A stretch of 64,000 nucleotides of DNA from Acidovorax sp. A1169 (GTDB lineage: Bacteria > Pseudomonadota > Gammaproteobacteria > Burkholderiales > Burkholderiaceae_C): contig NZ_JAUZDX010000018.1 of assembly GCF_030704685.1 (NCBI RefSeq), forward strand, positions 1 to 64,000, given 5' to 3'. Positions 37,412-45,978 of the stretch are shown here, one piece after another. Both the position numbers and the translations under genes were made by a program. The notes beneath the pieces are model-generated. The model did no database searches. It saw only the letters and a program-made list of their open reading frames with translations, and was not told the origin of the DNA. Within the stretch, counting starts at the first letter, position 1. Each line of letters starts with the position of its first letter.

Positions 37412-39361
37412 TCAGGCCAGCGCCTGGAGCAACAGGTGCGGCTGCAATGGCTTTCCCATGTGCTGGTCGAAACCTGCAGCAAGTGCGCGGTCACGGTCCT
37501 GTGGGCGTGCAAAGGCCGTGAGCGCAATGGCGCGCAGGCGCGGATGGCCCGCGGCAGCCTCCATCTCCCGGACCTTGGCGATCAGGTCATGGCCGTCGCG
37601 CCCGGGCAGACCAATGTCGCTCACGAACAGGTCGGGCCAGGCCTTGTCGAACTGGGCGATGGCAGTCTCGTAGCTGTCTGCGACGCGCACGATCGCGCCT
37701 TCGTCGGACAGCACGATGCTCAGCATTTCGCTGGTGTCGGCGTTGTCGTCCACCACCAGGATGTCCTTGCCCTGGAGCAGGCGGACTTCCTTGGTGTGGG
37801 GAAACGCTTGCTCACCTTCGCTGGATGCGCTTGGCTCCTCATAGGCCACCATCAGGCGGGCCGTCATGGAGGTGCCTTTGCCAGCCCCTTCGCTGAACGC
37901 CGAAATGCTGCCCTGGTGCAGTTCCACCAGGTGCTTCACGATGGAAAGGCCCAGACCCAGTCCGCCATGCGCCCGGTTGCCGGGGGTACCGCTTTGCGTG
38001 AAGCGCTCGAACAGGAAGGGCAGAAATCCATCGGGAATGCCCACTCCATGGTCCTTGACGACCAGCGTCAGCACATCACCATCGCGCAGCAGCCGCAGGT
38101 CGACCGTGCCTCCCGTCTCGGAGAACTTGATCGCGTTGGTCACCAGGTTCCACACGATCTGCTGGAACCGCGTCACATCCAGCCAAGCAGGCTCGTCGGT
38201 GTCGTCAGCCTGCACCGACAGCACGATGTTCTTGGCCTGGGCCAGATCGCGCAGCGCATCCAGCGAAACGCGGGTCAGCTCCATCGGGTGGGCCCACTCG
38301 CGGTGCAGGCGCAGCTTGCCCGATGCAATGCGCGAGACATCCAGAATGTCGGAAATGATGCGCCCCTGCGCCTTGGCGCCGCGCTCTATGGAATCGATGC
38401 CGCGCTTGAGCATATCGGCACTGCAGTTGGGGCGCTTGAGCATGTGCACCCACCCGGTGATCAGCGTGAGGGGGGTGCGCAGTTCGTGCGACAGCACGGC
38501 CACGAAATCATCCTTGGTGCGGCTGTGCCGCTCTGCCAGCACGCGCGCGGCCTGTTCGCGCTCCAGGAGTGCCTCGCGACGGCGTTCGAAATCGATCCGT
38601 TCGGACAGGTCGGATGCAATGCCGATGCGCACTCCGGGCTCCACGTGGCTGGACATGCTCCAGTCCAGCAGCATCTGCTGCCCATCGCCCCGCACCATCG
38701 GAAACTCGCCCTTCCAGGCGATGTCTTCGGAGCTCTCCAGGCGGGCTTTCACGAAGTCCTTCCATGACTCGGGCACCAGCTCGGCCACCGCCATGCCGAT
38801 CAACTCACCCTGCGGCCTCTGGATCAGCGCTTCGGCGGCAGGGTTCACATCTGCAAAGCACCCCGCAGAGTCGATCAGCATCATGGCCACAGGCGCCTGC
38901 CCATAGATGGCGCGGAACCGGCTTTCGCTGCGCCGCAGCTCTTCTTCGGCGGTGCGCGCCCGTATCAAGGCCTGCAAGGTGGCCACCATCAGGGGCGGCT
39001 CGGCCGGGTGCACCATGTACGCGTCGGCCCCCGCATTCAGGCCGGCCACCTTGTGCTCGCTCTTCACATAGGTGGCGGACAGATGGATGATGGGGGTCAG
39101 CGCCGTGCGCATGTCCGCACGCAGGACCCGGCAGACGTCGAAGCCGTCCATGTCCGGCAGGTTCACGTCCAGAACCACTGCCGATATGTTCTGCTTGGCC
39201 GCTTCAATGGCTGCGCCCCCCGTGGCAACCTCATGGGTTTGAAAACCCGCGGCACGGATGACACGCGCAGTGGAGTAGCGCGTGACGGGGTTGTCATCCA
39301 CCACCAGAACGGTGTGCAGGCTCCGGTCAAGTGTCGGCAAAATCATTCCAGAATGGGGCAT
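37412..39361 (-). CDS. Hybrid histidine kinase, receiver-PAS-kinase-receiver
   Basis: A 649-residue soluble kinase and last gene of the stressosome operon. Order: receiver 1 (about 17-130; phospho-acceptor D65 in VVLDVNLPD, with the usual conserved Lys replaced by His in MVHPAEP), PAS (145-255), HisKA with phospho-His 292 in LSHELRTP, HATPase with GLGLGLSIVKHL, and receiver 2 (about 530-649, Asp in LFVSDIGLPG). It lies 3 bp after the neighbouring kinase gene. Receiver 1 probably takes phosphate from that kinase or another input, and the protein likely passes the stressosome signal on by phosphotransfer. Confidence 0.92.
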   Translation of the reverse strand: MPHSGMILPTLDRSLHTVLVVDDNPVTRYSTARVIRAAGFQTHEVATGGAAIEAAKQNISAVVLDVNLPDMDGFDVCRVLRADMRTALTPIIHLSATYVKSEHKVAGLNAGADAYMVHPAEPPLMVATLQALIRARTAEEELRRSESRFRAIYGQAPVAMMLIDSAGCFADVNPAAEALIQRPQGELIGMAVAELVPESWKDFVKARLESSEDIAWKGEFPMVRGDGQQMLLDWSMSSHVEPGVRIGIASDLSERIDFERRREALLEREQAARVLAERHSRTKDDFVAVLSHELRTPLTLITGWVHMLKRPNCSADMLKRGIDSIERGAKAQGRIISDILDVSRIASGKLRLHREWAHPMELTRVSLDALRDLAQAKNIVLSVQADDTDEPAWLDVTRFQQIVWNLVTNAIKFSETGGTVDLRLLRDGDVLTLVVKDHGVGIPDGFLPFLFERFTQSGTPGNRAHGGLGLGLSIVKHLVELHQGSISAFSEGAGKGTSMTARLMVAYEEPSASSEGEQAFPHTKEVRLLQGKDILVVDDNADTSEMLSIVLSDEGAIVRVADSYETAIAQFDKAWPDLFVSDIGLPGRDGHDLIAKVREMEAAAGHPRLRAIALTAFARPQDRDRALAAGFDQHMGKPLQPHLLLQALA

Positions 39362-39364
39362 GGC

Positions 39365-40228
39365 TCACACAGAGGCAGTGGCTTCGGCCGGCAGCAGCTG
39401 TGCGGGCACGATGACCGAAAAGACGGAGCCTTCGCCCACCACACTTGTCACCTCGATGGATCCGCCCAGCAAAGAGGCTAGTTGCTTGGAAAGTGCCAGG
39501 CCCAGCCCCGTGCCGCGCAGCCGCTTTTGTATGGGGGCATCCACCTGGGTGAAGTCATTGAAAAGGGCTGGAATATGCTCCTGCGCGATGCCGATGCCGG
39601 TGTCGGAGACGGAAAAGCGGACCATGTCGCCCGCTTCGCGGACCGCTGAGACCCGCACTTCACCATGCGCCGTGAACTTGAGGGCGTTGGAGATGAAATT
39701 GCGCAGGATCTGCGACAGCTTGCGGTCATCGGTGTACAGCCTTGGCAGGCCTTCTGCCTCCTCGAAAACGAGGCTGAGTTCATCGTTGTCCAAAATTGGC
39801 TTGAACATGCCCCGCAACGCGGTGAACAGGTCCATCATCTCGAACCACTCGGGGGAGATGTCCACCCGGCCAGCTTCGATCTTGGCCAGGTCCAGCAGGT
39901 CATCCACCATGTTGGAAAACTCCTGGCAGGTCATCTGGATGAACTCCACCTGGCGCTCCTGCTCCGGGGTGAGCGGGCCATCCACGTGATCAAGCAACAG
40001 CCGGGCAATGCTGAGCGTCGCCCCGATGGGCGTGCGGAACTCATGGCTCATGTACGAAAGAAAGCGGCTCTTGAGCTGCGTGGCATGCTTGAGTTGCTCG
40101 GCCTGCTCATCGAGCTCGGCGTAGAGCGCCACCACCCCTCGGTTGGTCTCCTCCAGTTCGGCGCGCAGCGCCTGAACTTCGGCGCGGCATTGCTCCAGCT
40201 CGGCCTGGGTCGCTTCGCTCACGGTCAT
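39365..40228 (-). CDS. Soluble histidine kinase of the stressosome operon
   Basis: A 287-residue kinase without membrane segment or sensory domain. An N-terminal coiled coil (about 8-50) leads to HisKA with phospho-His 62 in YMSHEFRTP and an HATPase with DTGIGIAQEH and GTGLGLALSK. The lack of its own sensor suggests that it takes input from proteins encoded beside it. The ATG overlaps the stop of the rsbT/rsbX fusion gene (ATGA), and the hybrid kinase gene follows after 3 bp. Confidence 0.92.
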   Translation of the reverse strand: MTVSEATQAELEQCRAEVQALRAELEETNRGVVALYAELDEQAEQLKHATQLKSRFLSYMSHEFRTPIGATLSIARLLLDHVDGPLTPEQERQVEFIQMTCQEFSNMVDDLLDLAKIEAGRVDISPEWFEMMDLFTALRGMFKPILDNDELSLVFEEAEGLPRLYTDDRKLSQILRNFISNALKFTAHGEVRVSAVREAGDMVRFSVSDTGIGIAQEHIPALFNDFTQVDAPIQKRLRGTGLGLALSKQLASLLGGSIEVTSVVGEGSVFSVIVPAQLLPAEATASV

Positions 40229-41229
40229 TCTCCCTGTTTCACCACCACCACGGTGGCATCGTCCCGGCCCCGCGTGTGCTGCCAAAGCAAGGCGGCCGCA
40301 ATCAATGCGGGATCGCGCTGCAGCAGCGGCACCAGACTATCCGCTTTCCACCTCGATGCAATGCCATCGCTGTGCACCACCGTCACGGCGTGTGCGGGTA
40401 CTTCAATGCTGGCCACGTCGGGCCTGCGGACCTGCACACCCACGGTGCCATGCTGCGTCATCAAGGACCTGTCCGACACCCCTGAAATGACCCGCCCCAT
40501 GACATTGCCAGCGCCGGCATATTGCAGGCCTGATGCGTTGTCCATCTGCAGGACGAGGAGCGCTGCCCCTCGCGTGGTCTGCAACCCGGCATGCGCATCG
40601 TTTAACAGGGCCTGAAGGGAGGCAAAAGGGTTGCTCTCAAAGACGTCCAGCGCAGCGTTGGCCGCCACCGCGGCATGCGGTCCATGGCCCAGGCCATCAG
40701 CGACCACCAGAGATACCTTGCCGCCGTCGAAGGCAACGGCCCAGGCATCGCCGCAGACCGTTTCACCAGGGGCGGCCAAGCTCACCGCACCCAGCCTGGG
40801 CGGTGCCAATGGCCGCTGCGCAGCGGGCCGAACGCGCGCCAGGCACAAGGTGCCCTCGCCGCTCGAATGGATGCTGAAATCGTTGGCCAGGCGGCGTATC
40901 GCCCCCAGGCCGGTGCCCGGGGACCCGGAGCCGGTGGAGACCCCGTCCTGGATGGCGCGCTGCACGTCGGCGATGCCAGGGCCCCGGTCCAGTGCAATGA
41001 CTTCCACCTCCAGCGCTGCGTTCTTGATGGCGATCCACAACTCGCCCTGCACGGCATGGCGCAGCAGGTTGGTGCCCAGTTCGGTCACGACCAGCGACAG
41101 GCGCCCCGCGTCCACCTCGGACCAATCCCAGTCCTGCACCGCACGGGCGCAATAGCGCCGCGCCTCGCCCACACAGGTCGCGTCCGTGATACGGAACGGA
41201 CGGTGGATCCAGCTACGGATCACTTCCAT
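40225..41229 (-). CDS. RsbT-like kinase/RsbX-like phosphatase fusion
   Basis: A 334-residue two-domain protein. Residues 1-135 form a GHKL anti-sigma-factor-type ATPase (VVTELGTNLLRHA, ALDRGPGIAD, GTGLGAIRRL). Residues about 140-334 form a PP2C-like SpoIIE/RsbX phosphatase (VCGDAWAV, VADGLGHGPHAA, VHSDGIASRW, DDATVVVV). In Bacillus, RsbX resets the stressosome by dephosphorylating RsbS and RsbR. Here that role is fused to a second switch-kinase-like domain. The gene overlaps rsbT by 10 bp and the kinase gene by 4 bp, so translation is coupled. Confidence 0.87.
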   Translation of the reverse strand: MEVIRSWIHRPFRITDATCVGEARRYCARAVQDWDWSEVDAGRLSLVVTELGTNLLRHAVQGELWIAIKNAALEVEVIALDRGPGIADVQRAIQDGVSTGSGSPGTGLGAIRRLANDFSIHSSGEGTLCLARVRPAAQRPLAPPRLGAVSLAAPGETVCGDAWAVAFDGGKVSLVVADGLGHGPHAAVAANAALDVFESNPFASLQALLNDAHAGLQTTRGAALLVLQMDNASGLQYAGAGNVMGRVISGVSDRSLMTQHGTVGVQVRRPDVASIEVPAHAVTVVHSDGIASRWKADSLVPLLQRDPALIAAALLWQHTRGRDDATVVVVKQGE

Positions 41230-41624
41230 TTGGTGATGCTCACACGCGTTCCACGTCCCGGGGCGGAGTCGATCTCGAAATCACTGACCAGCCGTTTGCT
41301 GCCGGGCAGGCCCAGGCCCATGCCTGAACCGGAGGTCCAGCCGTCGGTCATGGCCAGCTTCAAATCCGCGATGCCGGGGCCCTGGTCTTCAAAATGCAGG
41401 ACCAGGCCCATGCGCGGGGCGTTTTCCAGCACCTCCCAGCGCATGCGCCCTCCTCCTCCGTGGATGAGGGTGTTGCGCGAAAGCTCACTGGCCGCAGTGA
41501 TCATCTTGGTCTGCTCGACCAGCGACAGTTTCAGGAGCTGGCACAGCGCGCGCACTGTCTGGCGACTGGCCACGACGTGCTGCTCGGACTCCAGCGGAAG
41601 GGTGCCAACGCGCTCAACCGACAA
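41220..41624 (-). CDS. rsbT: RsbT-like switch kinase
   Basis: A 134-residue GHKL serine/threonine kinase of the RsbT type, with AASELSRNTLIHGGGG (N box), FEDQGPGIADLKLAM (G1 box) and GMGLGLPGSKRLVSDFEI (G2). RsbT phosphorylates RsbS and RsbR in the stressosome and, when released, activates a partner. I choose a TTG start at 41624 because GAGGAG sits seven bases upstream and the frame then begins SVERVGTLPLES; upstream in-frame codons lack a signal. The gene overlaps rsbS by 11 bp. Confidence 0.9.
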   Translation of the reverse strand: MSVERVGTLPLESEQHVVASRQTVRALCQLLKLSLVEQTKMITAASELSRNTLIHGGGGRMRWEVLENAPRMGLVLHFEDQGPGIADLKLAMTDGWTSGSGMGLGLPGSKRLVSDFEIDSAPGRGTRVSITKWK

Positions 41625-41988
41625 GGCCGCTCTCCTCGCGAGCCCGGCGCAGCACGTCCAGCCCCCGCTCCACATTCAGCGCGGTTCTCACGCCGTCCAG
41701 CGACAGGCCCAACTCAACCAGGGTGATGGCCACCGCTGGCTGCATGCCTACGACCACAGTGGTGGCCGACAGGATGCGTGCAATGCCGGAAATGCTGGCC
41801 AGCATGCGGCCCACGAAGGAGTCCACGATCTCCAGCGCCGAGATGTCGATCATCACGCCGCTGGCGCCGGTCTTGGCAATGCGTTCGGCCAGGTCGTCCT
41901 GCAGGGCCAGCGCAGTCTGGTCGAGCATGTCCACCTGGATCGTGACCAGCAGGGTGGAGCCCATGCGCAAGATTGGTATGCGTTCCAT
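41614..41988 (-). CDS. rsbS: RsbS-like STAS stressosome scaffold
   Basis: A 124-residue single STAS-domain protein. The segment VMIDISALEIVDSFVGRML carries Ser57, equivalent to the serine phosphorylated by RsbT in Bacillus RsbS. RsbS and RsbR co-assemble into the stressosome and hold RsbT until phosphorylated. It sits between rsbR (16 bp gap) and rsbT (11 bp overlap). Confidence 0.93.
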   Translation of the reverse strand: MERIPILRMGSTLLVTIQVDMLDQTALALQDDLAERIAKTGASGVMIDISALEIVDSFVGRMLASISGIARILSATTVVVGMQPAVAITLVELGLSLDGVRTALNVERGLDVLRRAREESGLVG

Positions 41989-42004
41989 AGGTATTGCTGC
42001 CTGC

Positions 42005-42856
42005 TCAGGCTTGGCGCGTCACGCGCCAACCGGTGCGCTGCAATGCCAGCGACAGGGCGTCGGCCAGGCTGGCCTTGGTGGTGATGCCCTGCAGGTCGAT
42101 GCCCAGGTGCACGATGGTCTGCGCGATCTGGGGCCGGATGCCGCTGATGATGCAGTCTGCCCCCATCAGGCGAATGGCCGTCACGGTCTTGAGCAGATGC
42201 TGGGCCACCAAGGTGTCCACGGTCGGCACGCCGGTGATGTCGATGATCGCCAGCTCGGAGCCGGTCTCCACGATCTTCTGCAGCAAGGTCTCCATGACGA
42301 TCTGGGTGCGGTTGCTGTCCAGGGTACCGATCATGGGCACAGCCAGAACACCCTCCCACAGCTTGACGACGGGGGTGGACAGCTCCAGCAGCTCTTCCTG
42401 CTGGCGGTTGATGATCTCCTCGCGGGCATGCTGGAACGTGGTGGCCGTGAACTGCGCCATGCTGTCCACCAGCTTGGTCAGGCCCCAGAACACAGACATC
42501 AGTTGCGCACTGTCGCCCCCCGCCGCCCGCGTCTGCAGCGCGCTGAGCAAGGGCTTCTTGAGCGCCAGAACGAACACGCTGGTGTCACCCGCAGTCTGCC
42601 CTTGCGCCGCACGCGAGCGTGACAGGGCAGAAAGCACCTGCTGCAGCGGCGACCAGCGGGGGTCGCGGAAGGATTCGGCGTCGGCCCCCGCCTGCAACGA
42701 CGCGCCAAATGCAGCGACGACCTCCGTGGCGTCTGCCGTGGCGGACTTCGCCAGATCGGGGTTGCTGGTGCGGGCCTCGGCGATCCAGTCCTGTATCAGT
42801 ACCGCACTGTGGGCGGCTTGCAGTGCGTCAAGGATGTACGTAGTCAGGTTATTCAT
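42005..42856 (-). CDS. rsbR: RsbR-like stressosome sensor (RsbRD-type N-terminus plus STAS)
   Basis: A 283-residue protein: an N-terminal helical sensory domain (1-155), which looks more like the RsbRD-type co-antagonist domain than a globin, joined by a helix to a C-terminal STAS domain (about 160-280). In the STAS domain, Thr215 in DITGVPTVDT matches the second RsbRA phosphothreonine of Bacillus, while the first (T171) aligns with Ser181 in TLDSNR. It is the first gene of the operon, with about 180 bp of upstream non-coding DNA. The signal is unknown. Confidence 0.9.
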   Translation of the reverse strand: MNNLTTYILDALQAAHSAVLIQDWIAEARTSNPDLAKSATADATEVVAAFGASLQAGADAESFRDPRWSPLQQVLSALSRSRAAQGQTAGDTSVFVLALKKPLLSALQTRAAGGDSAQLMSVFWGLTKLVDSMAQFTATTFQHAREEIINRQQEELLELSTPVVKLWEGVLAVPMIGTLDSNRTQIVMETLLQKIVETGSELAIIDITGVPTVDTLVAQHLLKTVTAIRLMGADCIISGIRPQIAQTIVHLGIDLQGITTKASLADALSLALQRTGWRVTRQA

Positions 42857-43035
42857 GAAATCTCATCGGTTGGATCCGTGTGCGCGAGGCCTGGATGCCC
42901 CCTGCGTCTGCGTTGCGGGTAATAAATTGTAGAACGAGGGTACAGCCTAAAACAGCGTCAGCACGCGGCCCGCGTTGGCATTGCGGCCCTGTCCTACGAC
43001 AACTGGCAGCGATAGCATCCTGAGCGCGTCGAAAC

Positions 43036-45864
43036 TCACTCCTCGGAATCCGGGCGGGCGCCCAGCATCTGCCTGAGCTTGCGCGCCAGGTCTTCGCGTG
43101 CGTAGGGTTTGCTCAGCAGGGCTACCCCCGCATCGAGCCGCCCGCCATGGACGATGGAGTTCTCGGTGTAGCCCGAGGTGAACAGCACCTCGATGTTTGG
43201 CTGCACCAGCCGCGCCTTGCGCGCGAGATCGGGGCTGCGCAGCGGGCCGGGCATGACCACGTCGGTGAACAGCAGGTCGATCTGCACGCCGCTCTCCACC
43301 ACCGCCAGGGCGCTTTGCGCATCGGGCGCCTTGAGGACCTTGTAGCCCATGTCGGTGAGCAGCTCGACCACGGTTTCGCGTACCTGGGCGTCGTCTTCCA
43401 CCACAAGGATGGTTTCGCTGCCGCCTTCGGCCTCCACCAGCGGCAGGGGGCCGCTCGAGAGTTCTGCCTCTACCGACCGGGGCAGATAGAGCTTGACGGT
43501 GGTGCCGTGGCCCACCTCGCTGTAGATCTTGATGTGGCCACCGCTTTGCTTGACGAAGCCGTACACCATCGACAGGCCCAGCCCGGTGCCATGGCCTTCT
43601 GGTTTGGTGGTGAAGAAGGGCTCGAACACCTTCTTCACGATGTCCTCGCTCATGCCGCAACCGGTGTCGGACACGGCGATCATCACGTACTGGCCTGCCG
43701 TGACTTCGCCATGGGTCAGCGCATAGATGTCGTCCAGGCTGGCGTTGCCGGCCTCGATGGTCAGGCGGCCATGGCCCTGCATGGCGTCGCGGGCGTTGAT
43801 GGCCAGGTTGAGCAGCGTGTTCTCCAGAAAGCTGCTGTCGGCCAGGGTGTTCCACAGGCCGCCGGCCACCACAGTCTCCAGCTCGATCGCCTCGCCCAAG
43901 GCGCGGCGCAGCATGTCGTTGAGGTCGCGCAGCAGGCGTCCCACGTTGAGCACCACGGGCGAAAGCGGCTGCTTGCGCGCGAAGGCCAGCAGGTGCGATG
44001 CCAGCTTGGCGCCGCGCGCCACGCCGTCGAGCGCGCCGTTGATGCGGCGCAGCGCCGCCTCGTCCTTGGCCAGGGTCTTGCGCAGCAGGTGCAGGTTGCC
44101 CGAGATGATCTGCAGCACATTGTTGAAGTCGTGGGCCACGCCCCCGGTGAGCTGCCCCACGCTTTCCATCTTCTGCGACTGGTGCAGCGCGGCCTCGGTG
44201 CGGCGCAGCGCCTCCTCGGCAGCGCGGTCGTCGGTCACGTCACGGCCCACGGCGTGGATCACGCCGGCCTCCGGCACGGCGGTCCACATGAGCACGCGGT
44301 AACTGCCATCCTTGCAGCGGTAGCGGTTGTCGAAGCGAAAGGTGGTCACCCCGCGCGCCAGGCCGCTCATCTCGTCGAGGGTGGCAGTCTGGTCGTCGGG
44401 GTGCACCAGGTCCATGAAGCTGCGGCCCAGCAGTTCGCTGGTCTGCCAACCCAGCAGGCGGGTCCACGCGGGGTTCACCGATAGCACCGTGGCCTCGAAG
44501 TCGGACACCAGCATCACGTCGGTGGACAGGCGCCACATGCGGTCGCGCTCGGCCGTGCGCTCGGCCACTGTACGCTCCAGATTTTCGTTGAGGTGGGCCA
44601 GCGCCAGGGCGGCAGCCCTTTGTTCCTCGATGTCGGTGTTGGTGCCCACCCAGCGCACCACACTGCCGGCGTCGTTGCGCAGCGGCACGGCGCGCGCCAG
44701 ATGCCAGCGGTAGGTCCCATCGGCGCGGCGCAGTCGAAATTCCGTTTCGTAGCCCACGCCGCTGGCCAGTGCCTGGGCCCACTTCTCACCGGCCTGGGGC
44801 AGGTCGTCAGGATGCACGATGCTGGCCCAGCCGGCGCCCAGCAGTGCGGCAGGCGACAGCCCGCTGTACTCGGGCACCTTGTCGTTGAGCCAGTCGAGCA
44901 GGCCGTCCGGTCCGGCCGCCCACACCTGGTTGGGCATGGCCTGCGCAAACACCTGGAACTGCGCCTCGCGGCGACTGGCCTCTTCCTCGGCCAGAACCCG
45001 CGGCGTCGCGTCGGAGCCCTGCACGAAGATGCCAGCCACCCGGCCCTGCGCGTCGCGCAGCGGGTGGTACAACACATCGATATAGCGCCTTTCGTAAGCG
45101 CCGTCGGGTTGGCGCTGCAGCGTGGCGGGCAGCGCCGTGCCGAAGAACGGCTCACCCTTGCCGTACACCTGGTCGAGCAGTTCGAAGAAGCCCTGCCCCG
45201 CAACCTCCGGCAGGGCCTGGCGCACCGGCTTACCCAGCACCTCGCGGTGGCCCACCAGTTGCATGTATGCAGGGTTGGCCAGCTCGAACACATGGTCCGG
45301 CCCATGCAGCAGGGCCATGAAGCCCGGCGCCTGCTCGAACATGCTGCCCAGGCGCTCGCGCTCGCCCTGCACGCGCTTTTCGGCCTTGACCTTGGCAGTC
45401 GTCTCGGTAAGGATGGCCATCACCCCTACCGGCTGCCCTTGCCCATCGGGGATGGGCGAATAGTCCAGGTCCAGGTACACCTCTTCAGGCACGCCGTTGC
45501 GGTGCAGCACCAGGAACCGGTCGCGAAAGCTCAGTGTGCCGCCCGCCAGGCATTCGGTGATCACCCGGTCGTTGAAGGGCTCGGCCTCGGGCCAGGCCTG
45601 GCGTGCGGGCATGCCCAGTATCTCGGGATGGCGTGCGCCGGCGATGGCGGCATAGCCATCGTTGTAGAGCAGGATGCCTTCGTGCCCCCACATCATCGCC
45701 ATGGGCACGGGCGATTGCAGCATCAGGTCCACCGCCACGCGGACGATGGGCGGCCAGGCATCCTGGGGCCCCAGTGCCGTGGCAGACCAGTCGCATCGGG
45801 CAAAGGCCTGGCGTACCGGGGTGATGGGCTCAACAGGCGTGGAAAGAGGTGGGGCGCTGTACAT
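43036..45864 (-). CDS. Large multi-PAS hybrid histidine kinase
   Basis: A soluble kinase of about 942 residues with four PAS-type domains in a row (approximate boundaries 30-165, 180-300, 310-420, 440-560). HisKA with phospho-His in GGVAHDFNN, an HATPase with FTTKPEGHGTGLGLSMVYG, and a C-terminal receiver with Asp in LLFTDVVMPG follow. No membrane segment is present. PAS motifs such as WASIVHPDD and WHLARAVPL are of the PAS_3 type. The ATG at 45864 is preferred over an upstream GTG at 45906, but neither has a clear ribosome-binding site. It is upstream of, and in the same direction as, the stressosome operon, but separated from it by about 180 bp. Confidence 0.9.
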   Translation of the reverse strand: MYSAPPLSTPVEPITPVRQAFARCDWSATALGPQDAWPPIVRVAVDLMLQSPVPMAMMWGHEGILLYNDGYAAIAGARHPEILGMPARQAWPEAEPFNDRVITECLAGGTLSFRDRFLVLHRNGVPEEVYLDLDYSPIPDGQGQPVGVMAILTETTAKVKAEKRVQGERERLGSMFEQAPGFMALLHGPDHVFELANPAYMQLVGHREVLGKPVRQALPEVAGQGFFELLDQVYGKGEPFFGTALPATLQRQPDGAYERRYIDVLYHPLRDAQGRVAGIFVQGSDATPRVLAEEEASRREAQFQVFAQAMPNQVWAAGPDGLLDWLNDKVPEYSGLSPAALLGAGWASIVHPDDLPQAGEKWAQALASGVGYETEFRLRRADGTYRWHLARAVPLRNDAGSVVRWVGTNTDIEEQRAAALALAHLNENLERTVAERTAERDRMWRLSTDVMLVSDFEATVLSVNPAWTRLLGWQTSELLGRSFMDLVHPDDQTATLDEMSGLARGVTTFRFDNRYRCKDGSYRVLMWTAVPEAGVIHAVGRDVTDDRAAEEALRRTEAALHQSQKMESVGQLTGGVAHDFNNVLQIISGNLHLLRKTLAKDEAALRRINGALDGVARGAKLASHLLAFARKQPLSPVVLNVGRLLRDLNDMLRRALGEAIELETVVAGGLWNTLADSSFLENTLLNLAINARDAMQGHGRLTIEAGNASLDDIYALTHGEVTAGQYVMIAVSDTGCGMSEDIVKKVFEPFFTTKPEGHGTGLGLSMVYGFVKQSGGHIKIYSEVGHGTTVKLYLPRSVEAELSSGPLPLVEAEGGSETILVVEDDAQVRETVVELLTDMGYKVLKAPDAQSALAVVESGVQIDLLFTDVVMPGPLRSPDLARKARLVQPNIEVLFTSGYTENSIVHGGRLDAGVALLSKPYAREDLARKLRQMLGARPDSEE

Positions 45865-45978
45865 ACACAGTGGGTTGCAAGGGGCCAAAAACGCATGCAG
45901 GTGCACGGTGCCGAGATCAAGTTCCAGGCGACATCCTGGCGATACCGCAGAGAGACTGCTGCGGGATTCTCACATGGT

